Source: Yamagishiella unicocca (taxonomy: Eukaryota; Chlorophyta; Chlorophyceae; Chlamydomonadales; Volvocaceae). From it: 64,000 bases of DNA. Positions 30,998 to 41,867 of the stretch are shown here, piece by piece (position 1 is the first letter of the stretch; each line of letters opens with the position of its first letter). The notes under the pieces were generated by a model. The model was not told the DNA's origin. It ran no database searches and worked only from the letters and a program-made list of their open reading frames with translations. A program made the position numbers and the translations under genes. The stretch is taken from NCBI GenBank assembly GCA_003116995.1, contig BDSL01000010.1, forward strand, positions 1,364,001 through 1,428,000, given 5' to 3'.

Positions 30998-33900
30998 CTA
31001 CCCCCTGATCTCCTTCTCGAACTTGTCCAGTCGCTGCACCCGCTTCATGCCCCGCAGCACCAGCACCCCAAACACGGCTGCCAGCCCCAGGCACAGCGAA
31101 GCAGGGCCGTCCAGGCTGCTCCCGGCAGCTGCCCCGCTGCCTCCGTTGATCGCCAGCATGGTGCCCACGTTCAGCAGGCCCATGCAGGCGACCGTGTTGA
31201 TGGTGGCGAGCTAGGGAGGGGGGGAGAGAGGGCGGGGTTGGGGCCGGGAGGGGGGGGAGAGAGGGCGGGGTTGGGGCCGGGAGGGGGTGAGGACGGGGCG
31301 GGAGAAGGGAGGGGGGTATTGGGTAGAGGACACGAGATGCGGCCGGCAGGTAGGCAGTCGTTGCAATAGAGGTACGGCGAGGAGCAGGAGCCGTACAGCG
31401 GGAGGTGGGTGGCTGAGCGGGGTACCCGTGAGTTACGGGTGTGCTCTGGCGGTGTTTGACGATAGGATGGGGTGGGTGGGTGGTCACGATATTGGTTGCA
31501 GTTGTGGTTGTGGCGGTTGTGGTGGTAGCCGCAACCGGCACCCCCCCCCCCGGTCCTACCGCAGGGCAGACTGCGTGCTGGCAGCTGGCGGCTACGGCGG
31601 TGGCATCATCTGTCGCACACACCACGCCAGTAGCCTAGCCCCCTACAGCTGCGACACCCTCAGCACCCCAACCCATCGAGCCCGCCCCTTTCCCCTTCTT
31701 CTCCCCGTCTCCTCGCTATCCGCCTCCTCCCCCACCTGCATCCCCTCCCTCCCCCACCTGCATCCCCTCCCTCCCCCACCTGCATCCCCTCCCTCCCCCA
31801 CCTGCATCCCCTCCCTCCCCCATTCCCTCGAATGGTTTCCCTCGAACCTCCCCCATTCCTTTCGTCTAGCCGCCGCCGATTCCGCTTAGCCGCCGAAGGT
31901 CGTCATATGACCTTCGTCTTTTGTATCCTCACCCCAGTTCTCCAGCATGCCTCTAAGGACGTCTGTTCTAAACGGTTTTTTCTCGCATCCACGGGTCTCC
32001 CTCAAAACCTCCCCGACCTGCATCCCCTCCCTCCCCCACCTGCATCACCCCCGTCCTGCGGTCCGCTCGCTCCCCCTCCAGCACCCGGACCCGCAGCTTC
32101 AGGTCGCCCGCCTCCAGCTGCGACAGGGTGGACTCGATGCGCTGGATGCGCAGCGGCATGGCGGCGGCCGCGGCGCCCAGCTCGCTGGCCTGCTGCTGGA
32201 CCTGCAGGTGCGGGGGGTTGGCGGGGGGGTGTGGGGGGGGAAGCAGGGGGTGTGTGTATGCGTGCTGTGTGTATGCGTGCTGTGTGTATGCGTGCTGTGT
32301 GTATGCGTGCTGTGTGTATGGGGCCGCCAGGGGCGAGCGACGCGACCTCTCGTCGGGGAGCTATGCCGGGGCGGTTTTAAAACAAACCGAGGGCGGTGAA
32401 GGTGGTGGTCTAGCGGAGAGGCGCCGCAAGGAGATGGGGCGGAGGCGCTGCTGAGTCGTGATACTCCGGGGGGATGCGCCATCTCGGCTCCCCGCCACAA
32501 CCTAGCATAGCCCCTCCCGAACCGACCCGACCCGACCCACACACACAGCGCCTTGCGGCGAGCCCGGCAGCCGCATCCGCCACCCCAATGACCCGCATTC
32601 CCAAAGCAAGCCCTCTGCTGGGTCCCCTTCTAATTTCCCCCCTCGCCTCCTGCCCCCCTCGCCTCCCCCCCCCCCTCGCCTCCTGCCCCCCTCGCCTCCT
32701 CCCCCCCTCGCCTCCTGCCCCCTTCGCCTCCTGCCCCCCTCGCCTCCTGCCCCCCTCGCCTCCTCCCCCCTCGCCTCCTGCCCCCCCCCTTCCTCCCCCC
32801 CCCTCCTCCCCCCCCCCTCCTCCCCCCCCGGCTCCTCCCCCCCACCTGCTCCAGCAGCAGCGCCCCCGTCCTGCTGGCCCCGTTCGCGTCCTGCAGCTGC
32901 AGCAGCTCCGCCGCATAGGGCTGCGCCACCTCGCTGAAGCGGTAGCTGGGGTTGAGGGTCTTGCCGATGCCCTCGAGGGTAGAGAAGGCGCGGAGCACGA
33001 ACGTGAAGGTGGCGGGGAACCTGGGGGGAGGGGTAGAGGGGGGGTGCGTAGAGGGGGGTAGAGGGGGTAGAGGGGGTATGAGGGGAGCGGGCCGGGGGGA
33101 AGGAAGCATCGCTGCGCGTATAAGGAAACGACGTGGGGTTGCTTCTCCTAGCCAGCGGAGGCACTTACAGGGACCAGTTCTGAGCTGGCGGCGGCGGCCT
33201 CCCGGAGGTGGAAGATCTCTCCGCCCCCGCCTACATCCTGCCTAAACCCCCGCCCCACACCGTGTAGAGTATGTCGTTATCAGCACCGCCGTCACCCCAA
33301 CCCCCACTGCCAACCCCACTGACACCCCTGTCGCATGACCGCCAGTCGCATAGCTGCTGCAAAGGAACCCCCCCTCCCCTCAGCCCCTAAATCATCACCA
33401 CCACCGCCGCCCCCACCCTGGGCCGTTCTTTTCTGTAACCCCCCCGGGCTGTCCAGTCCAGTCGAAGCCCCCATGGGGCGCTGCTGTTGCAAGTGCGGCT
33501 GCCGGCTGCCAGCGGGCGCACCTGAAGGGCTGGTCCAGAGCAATGGTGAACAGGTCCTCGCCGATAGCCTGAGGGGGAGGGAGGGGAGTGCGGGGGAGGG
33601 GGGCGCTTAGGGTTTTAGGGGGGTATGCCAGGCTGCGTAGCCCCGAGTCCTCATCTAACCCAAGTGCTCATCTTACCCGATTCCTCATCTTACCCGAGTC
33701 CTCATCTTACCCGAGTCCCCATCTAGCGCTAGCCAACATGCGGCGGTGCCCTCCCCTCCGTTTCCTCCGTTGTTTAACCGGATCTTCTCGCCCGCCGCCT
33801 CCCCCCCTCCCCCACCTGGATGGTCTCCTCGCGCTCCGTCTGCCTCGACAGGTTCTCGATGAAGTAGTTGATGGCGCGGCGTACACTGAGCGAGTCGCCC

Positions 33901-36900
33901 GTGGCCTTGATCACCTGCAGCGCCACAAGGGCCCTGTGAGGGGGCGCCAGGGAGGGCGGGGCGAGAGGGGGCGGCAGGGAGGGCATACAGAGTGGTAACA
34001 CGAGGGCGGGGGGGGGGGCGATGTTGGGGTTGGCTGCTCAGGGCAACAGCGGACCCGCAGCGGCGGCTGATTGCGCCCGAGTGATTCCCCCCGGGAGCTC
34101 CAGGGTGGTCCCCGGGTGGTGGCGGTGGTGGTGCCCTGTTGGGCCCTATGGCTCACCGGAGCACCTGGTCCGTGTCTTTGCGGTACACGCCGTAGAAGAC
34201 GTCCTGGAGCAGGAGGGTAGGAAGGGGGGCGGCGGGGGGGGTAATGGGGTTGAGGGTTGGGTGAGGGTTGGGTCCATACAGAGGGCCAGGGAGGGGGCAA
34301 CACCACGAGGGCCAGGGAGGGGGCAACACCACGAGGGCCAGGGAGGGGGCAACACCACGAGGGCCAGGGAGGGGGCAACACCACGAGGGCCAGGGAGGGG
34401 GCGACACCACGAGGGGCAGGGTCCAGCAAAAGACATTAAGGCTGCCCAGGCGGACAACCCGGAGGTAGGTAAGCCGAATGGCTGAGGCGCACTTTCATCG
34501 CGGTGACCTATCTGCAGTAGCCCAAGTAGCTTAGCTGTGTAAAGCTACATACCTCGTACTGTGGAGTACTTTCTGCCCCCTAGCGCCAGTTGCGGTACAC
34601 CCGTACCTAATACGGTACTGCTGAGGTGAAGAGAACCTGGCGGCCCCTATCCCCCCCCCCGCCAGGTGTCCGACGACCATGCGCCAACTATCCTGTCACG
34701 TTGCGTAAAACGGTTTTTATACACCCCCCCCCGCCAGGTCCGCCCCCTGACCCACCATCAGGCGGGTGCGGACGTCCGGCACGATCTCGCCCATCATGCC
34801 GAAGTCGTAGAACAGCAGGTCACCTGGGGGGGAGGGGCGCCAGGGGGGGGGTTTGCCATGGAGGGGAGGAGGGTGCCAGGGGGGGGGGGGACGGTTGGGG
34901 CAGTCTGACAGCCTGCTCCGTCAGGTGCTAGGGGGCAGCGATTCGGGGTGGTGGCGGGGGCCCGTTGGTGGGACACCTGTTGAGGCGGCGGGGAGGTGAA
35001 CGGGTCGGAGGCGAGCAGTGGGTTGCTTCTCCCGGCTGGCAGTCAGGAGGGGGCGGGCGGGTGCGACAGCCTGCTTCATCAAGTGATAGATAGGGAGCAG
35101 CGGCCACGAAGTGGCGGGCTGGGAACCGCGGCCCTCTAGGGGAGGGGAGGGGGGGAGGGGCTTCCAAAACACAGCCGGGGGGGTTCCAAACACTGCAACC
35201 AGCGCTGAACGGACCTAGGCCGCGGGATGTCGGGTGATGTCACAAAACCCAATCGGTCGCCAGTACCACCCCCCCTCTCCCCCCCTCTCCCCCCCTCTCC
35301 CATCCCCCCCTCCCGCCCCCCTCTCCCGCCTCCCCTCCCGCCCCCACTTCCCCCCCCCCGCACCTGTCTTGGGGTCCACGCTGACGTTCCCAGGGTGGCT
35401 GCGGAGTGGGTGGGTGTGGCACAGCGGGGGGTATAAAATTAATCCACGAATCCACGGCCGATAAAACAAGGGCGGTGACGATGGGGGTCCCAGAAGAGAG
35501 GATTGGCGAGATGATTTGTGTGGCACAGCGGGGGGCTGGGGAGGGGTTGTGAGGAACATCGGTGAACGCGGGAGGGAGGGACGGGGGAGGGGACGGCATA
35601 AAAGGTACGCCCATCTATCGGCCTTGTGTGGTCGTTCGTAAGGCAATGTCGCAAGCAGCCGCAGCCGACAACAGGAGCGGTCGGCTCAGTACCCCGGGGC
35701 TGAAACCCAGGTTCGTTCCTCGCCCGGGCGTCGCTCCGGAACCCAAAATCAAATGTGAGCCACGGAGGTATTTCCAATAAGTGGCTGCTTTCCAAATGCC
35801 AATACGATTTGTAAAGTTACCGCAGTAGTCACATCGCAGTACTCGCAGTCCCGGAAAAGCCCCGACGGTCCGGTGCACCCGGCCCTCCCAAGACCCACGG
35901 GTCGGCGTGGAAGAAGCCGTGCTTGAGGATCTGGATCAGGTACGCCTCCGTGGCCCGCTGCGACACGGTGTCCAGATCGAGTCCCGCAGCCTGCAGCTTG
36001 ACCTTGTCACTGATCTTGACGCCTGGGGGCCCGGGGGGAGGGGGAACAAAGAAACGGTTAGACGACGTGGGGACACTAGGCCGGGGGAAGGGGTTTCGAG
36101 GAAGACCCGTGGGGAAGGGGAGGGTGTCGTCATTCGTTGCCAGGAGAAGATGCTGGTGTCCGTACGCTGTCCCGGTGAGGCGCCGCTTCTCGGCTTTTGG
36201 GACATCTTGTGGGCTTGCTGGCACAGCCTAGCACCCAGCACCCAGTCGTCCCCGACAACGCCTGCTGGCCTCTTTCAATGACTGGATGACCCTTCGTCTT
36301 GCCCTGCCCGCTACAGCTACTGCTGTTGTGACCGCTGTTTGGGGCCCCTGCCCGCCCCTGCCCTCCCCTGCCCTCCCCCCCCCTGCCCTGCCCGCCCCTG
36401 CCCTGCCCTCCCCCCCACCTGGCAGGTACTCCAGCACCAGCACCCGGGGGCTGCAGTACTCCCAATACACCTTGGGGGCACGAGCCCAGCTGGCGTCGGC
36501 GCGGAAGTTGCGCCTGAGGGGGTGTGGGGCGGGGTGAGGGGTGAGGGTGGGGGTTGGGGGTTGGGGGGTGAGGGGTGGGTGAAAAGGTGTGTGACGAGGG
36601 CGAAGGTGCGCAAAGCGGTCACCTGGGTCGGGGTACAGGTCGCCCTCCCCTCCCCTCCCCCTCTCCCCTCACCCTCCCCTGCATCCTTGATCGTGTTTAC
36701 CAAACGGTTTCCTACTCGGCTTCCTAGTCCACGGGCTTTCCTTACCCCCCCCCTCTCCTTCCACGCAACCCCCCCTCCCCGCCCCTCCCCCCTCCCCGCC
36801 CCTCCCCCCCCCCCTTCCGCCCCGCCGCCCACCTGAACCTGTCCGCGTTCCTTCCTTCATTCAGGTAGTCGATCTCCTGGTACAACACGGAGGCGCACTC

Positions 36901-39900
36901 CTGGTAGATGCCCTTGAAATCCCTGAGGGGTGGGGATGGGGCGAGAGGACCCCGGGGGGGAGCGAGAAGATCCAGTTACATGACATATGCAATAGATAAA
37001 TAGAGAGCAGAAACGAATAAATGGCGAACAGATTTCGGACACGCGCGCATGCCGGAGAACACTTTTGTGTATGTGGGTGGGGGGGAAGTGGTGGGGGTTT
37101 AAGGAGGATCCGCGATCCAGGGGGTTTTCTCCGCGGGCCGTTTCTCCTTCTTCTTCTCCTCCACAACATCACGTTCCTGGCCAGAAGTCCTACCGGTTTC
37201 AGCCAGTTTCCGGTGGCCAGAAGTCCTACCGGCTTCAGCCAGTTTCCGGTGGCCAGAAGTCCTACCGGTTTCAGCCAGTTTCCGGTGGCCAGATGTTCTA
37301 CCGGTTTCAGCCAGCTTCCGGTGGCCAGAAGTCCTTCCTACCGGTTTCAGCCAGTTTCCCCGCCGGTCACCCACCTGTTTTCGTCCCCCTTGTCCAGCTG
37401 CTCCGCCAGTATGCGCAGGTTGTTGAGGTCGATGTCGAAGAGCTGCTTGAGCCCCGGCCGCTGCACCTTGACCACCACCTCCTCGCCGCTGAACAGCACG
37501 GCGCGGTGCACCTGCAGGGGAGGCGGGGGGAGGTACACGGGGGAGGCGGGAGGGGGGGGGTTGATAAGAGAATACGCGAATCCACGGCCGACAAACCGGG
37601 GGGGGGGTACATAATCAAATCCGCGAATCCACGGCCGACAAACCAGGGGGGGGTTACATAAAAAACCCGGTAACGCGTGTGGGGAAGTGTAGGGGGGAAA
37701 TACCCGGTTACACGACATGGTACGACGCGGTAGCTGGCGCATTGTCCTCGGCAGAGGGCTGGGGGAAGAAGGAACGGAGGGGGGGGGGCGATGGAGTCTG
37801 CAATGGGTGGATGGCTTCTCGCCTGCAGACAGACTTCCCAAACCCTCATGTTGTTCCTACAGCCCTGCCGTCACCCCTCCCCCCTACCTCTCACCCATCC
37901 ACGGGTCTTCCTCGAAACCCCCCCACCTCTTCCCCCCCCACACCAATCCCCCCCAACCCCCACACACGGCCTTGGTTTGTCGGCCGTGGATTCACGGGTC
38001 CTCTTTAAACCCCCCACCCCCCCATACACACACACACACACCTGCCCCAGGCTGGCTGCCGCGATGGGTCGCACATCGAAAGACGCGAAGAGCTCCGCCA
38101 CCGGGCGGCCCAGGTCCTTCTCAATGATGGCGATGGCCTTGCTGGCGGTGAAGGCGGGGACACGGTCCTGAGGTGTGGCGGGGGAGGGGGTGGGGGGAGG
38201 GTTTGCGGGAGGAGGGGTTGGGGGAGGAGGGTTTGCGGGAGGAGGGGTTGGGGGAGGAGGGTTTGCGGGAGGAGGGTGTGTGGCGGGAGGAGGGGTGTGG
38301 CGGAAGGAGGGGTCCAGGTTGGCGCGGCTGGGCGGGCGCATGCGGGCACGATTAGGGGCGACGAGTACGAGGGGGAGTACGAGCAAGAGGATGGGCGCGG
38401 AGACGAGGATGGGCGTGGGGAGGAGGGGTGGTGGGGTGCGCTAGCTCCCCGCCCCGCCCCCTCCCTGGAGCCCTGAACTCCCTCCCCTCCCCCCACCTGT
38501 AGCGTGGTCAGCTCCTCCACGAACTCCGCTGGGAACAGGTCGGAGCGGGTGGAGCTCAGCTGCCCGACTGGGGGGTGAGTGGGAGGGGGGGTTCGAGGGG
38601 GGGTGAGTGGGGGAGTGGGAGGGGGGGAGGGGGGTGGGGGAGTGGGAGGGGGGCCATAAGACGGAAGTGGGTGGGGGGAGAGGGGGTGCCGGGGGAGGTA
38701 CACGTTGACGTGGGGGCTGGAAAGAGGGCAGCTAAAGCGCCGGGGGCAGGGTTTTTGGGTTTTAGGTTTTTGAAATCGCAGCTTCCTAGCAACCGCGCGC
38801 GCAGACACCACGTGTTTTGAGTTCACCCATTTGTGGGGCCAGTCACGGTGTGGGTACGTGATGCACGTGGGCGGTTGGGGCGGGGGGGTGGCAAGGAGCA
38901 ACGTGGTGACTCGCAGGCCGAGCCCGTAGCTGGCGGGGGGTGGCATAACGACCCGGTTTCAGGGGGGCCACCTACTCTTGATGAAGGTGGGTCCCAGCTG
39001 CAGCACGCTGTTGAGCAGGTACCTGAGGGGTTAGGTCGGGGGGAGGGGGGGGGAGGGGGGGGGAGGGAGGGGGGAAGGGAGGGGGGGAGGGGATGATGGT
39101 GCATGTACCGGGGCGGTGTGAGGACGCATACACACACACCCTGCCCGCGTAGAGGCCTCCTCGCCACTCAGCAGTCCCCGCAAGCAGCAGCCGGGCCACC
39201 AAGACCTCATGACCCCCACCCTGTTGCTCAAAAGACATAGCTCCCGTGCTTCGCTCAACTGGCCCGCCGTACGCCGGGCCCCCTCTTTCCCGCCCGCTGC
39301 CGCACCACTCTCCCTTTCGCGGCCCTCTCCCCCACGTCCTATCATGTCCATGTCGCGTAACCGGTTTTTATCCCCCCCCCAACGTCCTTCCCCCTCCCGG
39401 CACTCACTTGGCCAGGGACCTCGCCCGCTCGCCCCGCTTGGCGTCCGTGAAGCCCCCCGTGTACGACCACTTTTGGTCCAGCAGCCACAGTCGGGTACGG
39501 AAGATGGAGAAGAAGGCCCAGGTGTCCACACTGCGCTGGGTGGAGTTGTAGTTGTCCTGGGGGGGGAAGGGTCGAGTGTGAGGGGAGGGGGGAAAGGGGA
39601 GAGAAGATTCGGTTACACAACGGGCGAAACTAACCACAACAGGTGGCGAAGGGGGGGATAGGGTTTCAGGGTTTAGGATCGGGCGGGCAATTGAAAGATG
39701 GCGGTGGCAGACGCCGCGGACGGGTCCACGAAACGTGGCACACAGCTGGCAGCTGGTAGATGGCAGCTGGGGGTGGCAGCTGACGTGCAGGGCGGCGCAC
39801 CGGAGGTGGTGAGGAGCCGCACACGGAATCAGGCCGCGGGCGGTGGTAGGCTGCGGGCGCAACCCAACCTGTCCACGAGGTGGGAGGTGCGGCCCTCGGA

Positions 39901-41867
39901 TCGGGCGGCCGCAGCAGCCGTCACTGCAACCGAGAACCGCCCACTCCAGGGAGGGGCCGGCCTGACAGCACCCCGCTTCCACCTCTGTACGGTGCTCCCG
40001 CTACGCCACGTCATCGAAGCACCGCTGCTGCGGTAGCCGCCGCCCTCACCGCCAGCGCCCAGCAGGCGCCGCACACCGGGAGCTAGCGCCGCACAGCGAC
40101 AGGACGTCTGCCGCCCGAGCTGGAGGAAAACACACCCCCGGCGGCCCCGGAGGGTCGCCCGCCCGCCCGGGTCTCTCTCCCCTTCCCCCCTTACATCCGC
40201 CCCTAAGTCGGGTAAACGGTGTTTTACGCCCCCTCTCCCCCCCTGTTAGCCTTCGTTACCGTTACCTCACCATTGCACAGCACTTCCGTCTACTCGCCAA
40301 CCATATCTTCTGGGACCCCCATCGTCATCGCCCTCGTTTCATCGGCCGCGGATTCGCGGATCAATTGTATGCCTATTAAATGTAGTCGGGTAAGCGGGGT
40401 TTTACGCCCCCTCTCCCCCCCCCGCAGCCCCGCACCTGGGCCCACTTAAAGTCGGTCTCCGCCGGGCGGTCCAGCACCTCCGCCTCCACCACCAGACTCC
40501 CGCCACTGTACGATGAGGTGCCGTACGACGACGACGACGACGACGGCGACGACAAACCCCCCGCCGGGCGGCCCGACGCCCACGTCGTGGAGGAGGTCGA
40601 GGAGAAGCTCGAGTCGACGGACACGTCGGACAGGGACCCGGACGCCGACCCGCGGGTCTCCGCGATGCCCTGCGCCACTTCCGCGGCCGCGGCGCGGACT
40701 GGCAGCGGCGGGTGGCGAGGGTGGCGGCCGGGGGAGTCCAGGGAGGGAGGTGGCGCACGGGGGGGGGGGTGCGGGACTCAGTGCCGTGGGGGGTGGGAGG
40801 GCGATCGGTGGAACAGCTCCGCTGGAAAACCCCGGAGAGCCGTGCGGGGGCTCCTTCACTGGTCCGTGGACGGCTCATCGAACCCCCAACCACCCAGTGA
40901 CGGCGGGAGCGGGAGCTGGCTGGGCCAAGATACCCCACGCCTTCCCCCCCGGGAGGCTGCATCTCGAAACGTCTATTTTAAACGAGTTTCCTTTCGTACA
41001 AGGGTTTTCCTTGCAAGTACATCCCCCCTGGGAAGTACACACCCGCCCCGGGTTCCTCATCGGGGTGCCCTAGCCGCGTGCCTCAAAGCACCCAGGCGGC
41101 TGATACTGCGCATTGCCGCAAGCGCTGTCGAGGGCACTGGGTGATTTGGTTGGGATCCAGGAGCCCTGGATTTGGTTGGGATCCAGTAGCCCTGGGTGGA
41201 GCGGGAGGCGGTGGCACCACATCCCGACCACCAGCACCCAGGGCGCCCAGAGCCCCGCACACACCGACCCCTAGCACCCAGAGCCCCGCACACACCGACC
41301 CGCACGATGTTAGCAGAGGGCAACCCTCCCTCCATTCGCCAGGGAGGGCTGGTACGACATCCATACCCATGTCGTCTAACCATTCAGCCGGCCGTGTGAT
41401 GGGGGTACGACACACACCCCAAAAAACCCTAAAACCCTCACCTGCTGCCGCCTCCCAACCCCCGAGCGCCTGGGTGGAGGTAAAACACATCCAGAACCCC
41501 CCACCATCCCCCCACCCCCCCCCAGGGAGGCACCGACGTCCAGGTGTCCGACGGCTATTCGCCAGCTACACTTTCCCTGTCGAGTTGCCGGTCCTTTTAT
41601 GTGACCCCGAGGGAGATACCGGTTATTTTATGTGAGAGACACGCAGCCACCCACCCGCGGGCATGTACGTCCCCAACGGTGCACGTGCCAGCACAATTCC
41701 GTTGCTGGTTGACTTAGTCCCGTTGCCGTTGCCGTTACCGTTGCCATTGCTGGACGGCAAGTCCACGCTGCTCAGGCTGCTGATGCTGTTGACGCTGGAG
41801 GCGCTGCTGTACGAAGTGCCGTTACCGTTACCGTTGCTGCCGGCTGGCTTGGTGGTGTTGGCGGATC
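30998..41867 (-). CDS. ABC1/ADCK atypical protein kinase, ABC1K7/8 (SIA1/OSA1)-like, multi-exon
   Basis: Predicted plastid ABC1-family kinase (UbiB/ADCK superfamily; plant ABC1K7/8 act in chloroplast membranes in lipid and stress responses). Exons, 5' to 3': 41,867-41,655; 40,703-40,436; 39,556-39,408; 39,022-38,976; 38,567-38,497; 38,167-38,042; 37,511-37,375; 36,922-36,833; 36,513-36,419; 36,022-35,899; 35,398-35,364; 34,823-34,756; 34,203-34,157; 33,933-33,816; 33,568-33,522; 33,020-32,846; 32,201-32,040; 31,210-30,998 (TAG). GT-AG ends and phases agree where checked. Family motifs: KxGQ-type LGPTFIK/IGQLSSTR, the Ala-rich loop PIAAASLGQVHRA, VVVKVQRPG (catalytic Lys), ECASVLYQEIDYLNE, HGFFHADPHPGNV (catalytic loop) and YDFGMMG (metal-binding DFG). 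The C-terminus has FPATFTFVLRAFSTLEGIGK and two hydrophobic helices, as in ABC1K7/8. The first two exons are Ser/Gly/Asn-rich; the start exon was not found. Confidence 0.85.
31735..31830 (+). repeat. 23-bp minisatellite in ABC1K intron
   Basis: About four copies of CTCCCTCCCCCACCTGCATC(CCC). Confidence 0.85.
32255..32322 (+). repeat. 15-bp tandem repeat TGTGTGTATGCGTGC
   Basis: Five near-identical units in the intron between exons 32,846-33,020 and 32,040-32,201. Confidence 0.9.
32636..32845 (+). repeat. C-rich tract TCGCCTCCTGCCCCCC
   Basis: Degenerate 16-18-bp units passing into long C-runs right up to the splice donor of the exon at 32,846 (gene sense: G-rich immediately after the donor). 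Confidence 0.85.
34270..34412 (+). repeat. 26-bp minisatellite in ABC1K intron
   Basis: About five copies of GAGGGCCAGGGAGGGGGCAA(CACCAC). Confidence 0.9.
34664..34735 (-). repeat. Dispersed G-tract repeat, type 1 (long form)
   Basis: Reverse orientation: GTGTCCGACGACCATGCGCC, then AACTATCCTGTCACG, GTAAAACGGTTTTTATACA and a C-run. In gene sense the G-run lies about 15 bp from the donor of exon 34,756-34,823. Confidence 0.85.
35428..35510 (+). repeat. Dispersed G-tract repeat, type 2 (long form)
   Basis: GGGGGGTATAAAATTAATCC, then ACGAATCCACGGCCGATAAA and GATGGGGGTCCCAGAAGA. In gene sense its C-tract faces the acceptor of exon 35,364-35,398. Related copies: 37,556-37,650; 37,976-38,030; 40,285-40,375; 48,574-48,645; 50,835-50,885; 52,575-52,620; 61,141-61,260. 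Confidence 0.8.
37180..37370 (+). repeat. 36-bp tandem repeat with ACCGGTTT core in ABC1K intron
   Basis: Five units of AGTCCTACCGGTTTCAGCCA plus GTTTCCGGTGGCCAGA, ending against the donor of exon 37,375-37,511. Confidence 0.9.
38190..38290 (+). repeat. 30-bp minisatellite in ABC1K intron
   Basis: About three copies of GGGTTTGCGGGAGGAGGGGT(TGGGGGAGGA). Confidence 0.85.
39343..39382 (-). repeat. Dispersed G-tract repeat, type 1 (short form)
   Basis: Reverse orientation: ATGTCCATGTCGCGTAACCG then GTTTTTATCCCCCCCCC; in gene sense the G-run starts about 25 bp after the donor at 39,407. Confidence 0.8.

Noticed and set aside
40460..41144. Plus-strand frames of 186-208 residues at 40.5-41.1 kb
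   Set aside because: They lie antisense to a Ser-rich ABC1K exon with matching splice phases and have no recognisable motif.
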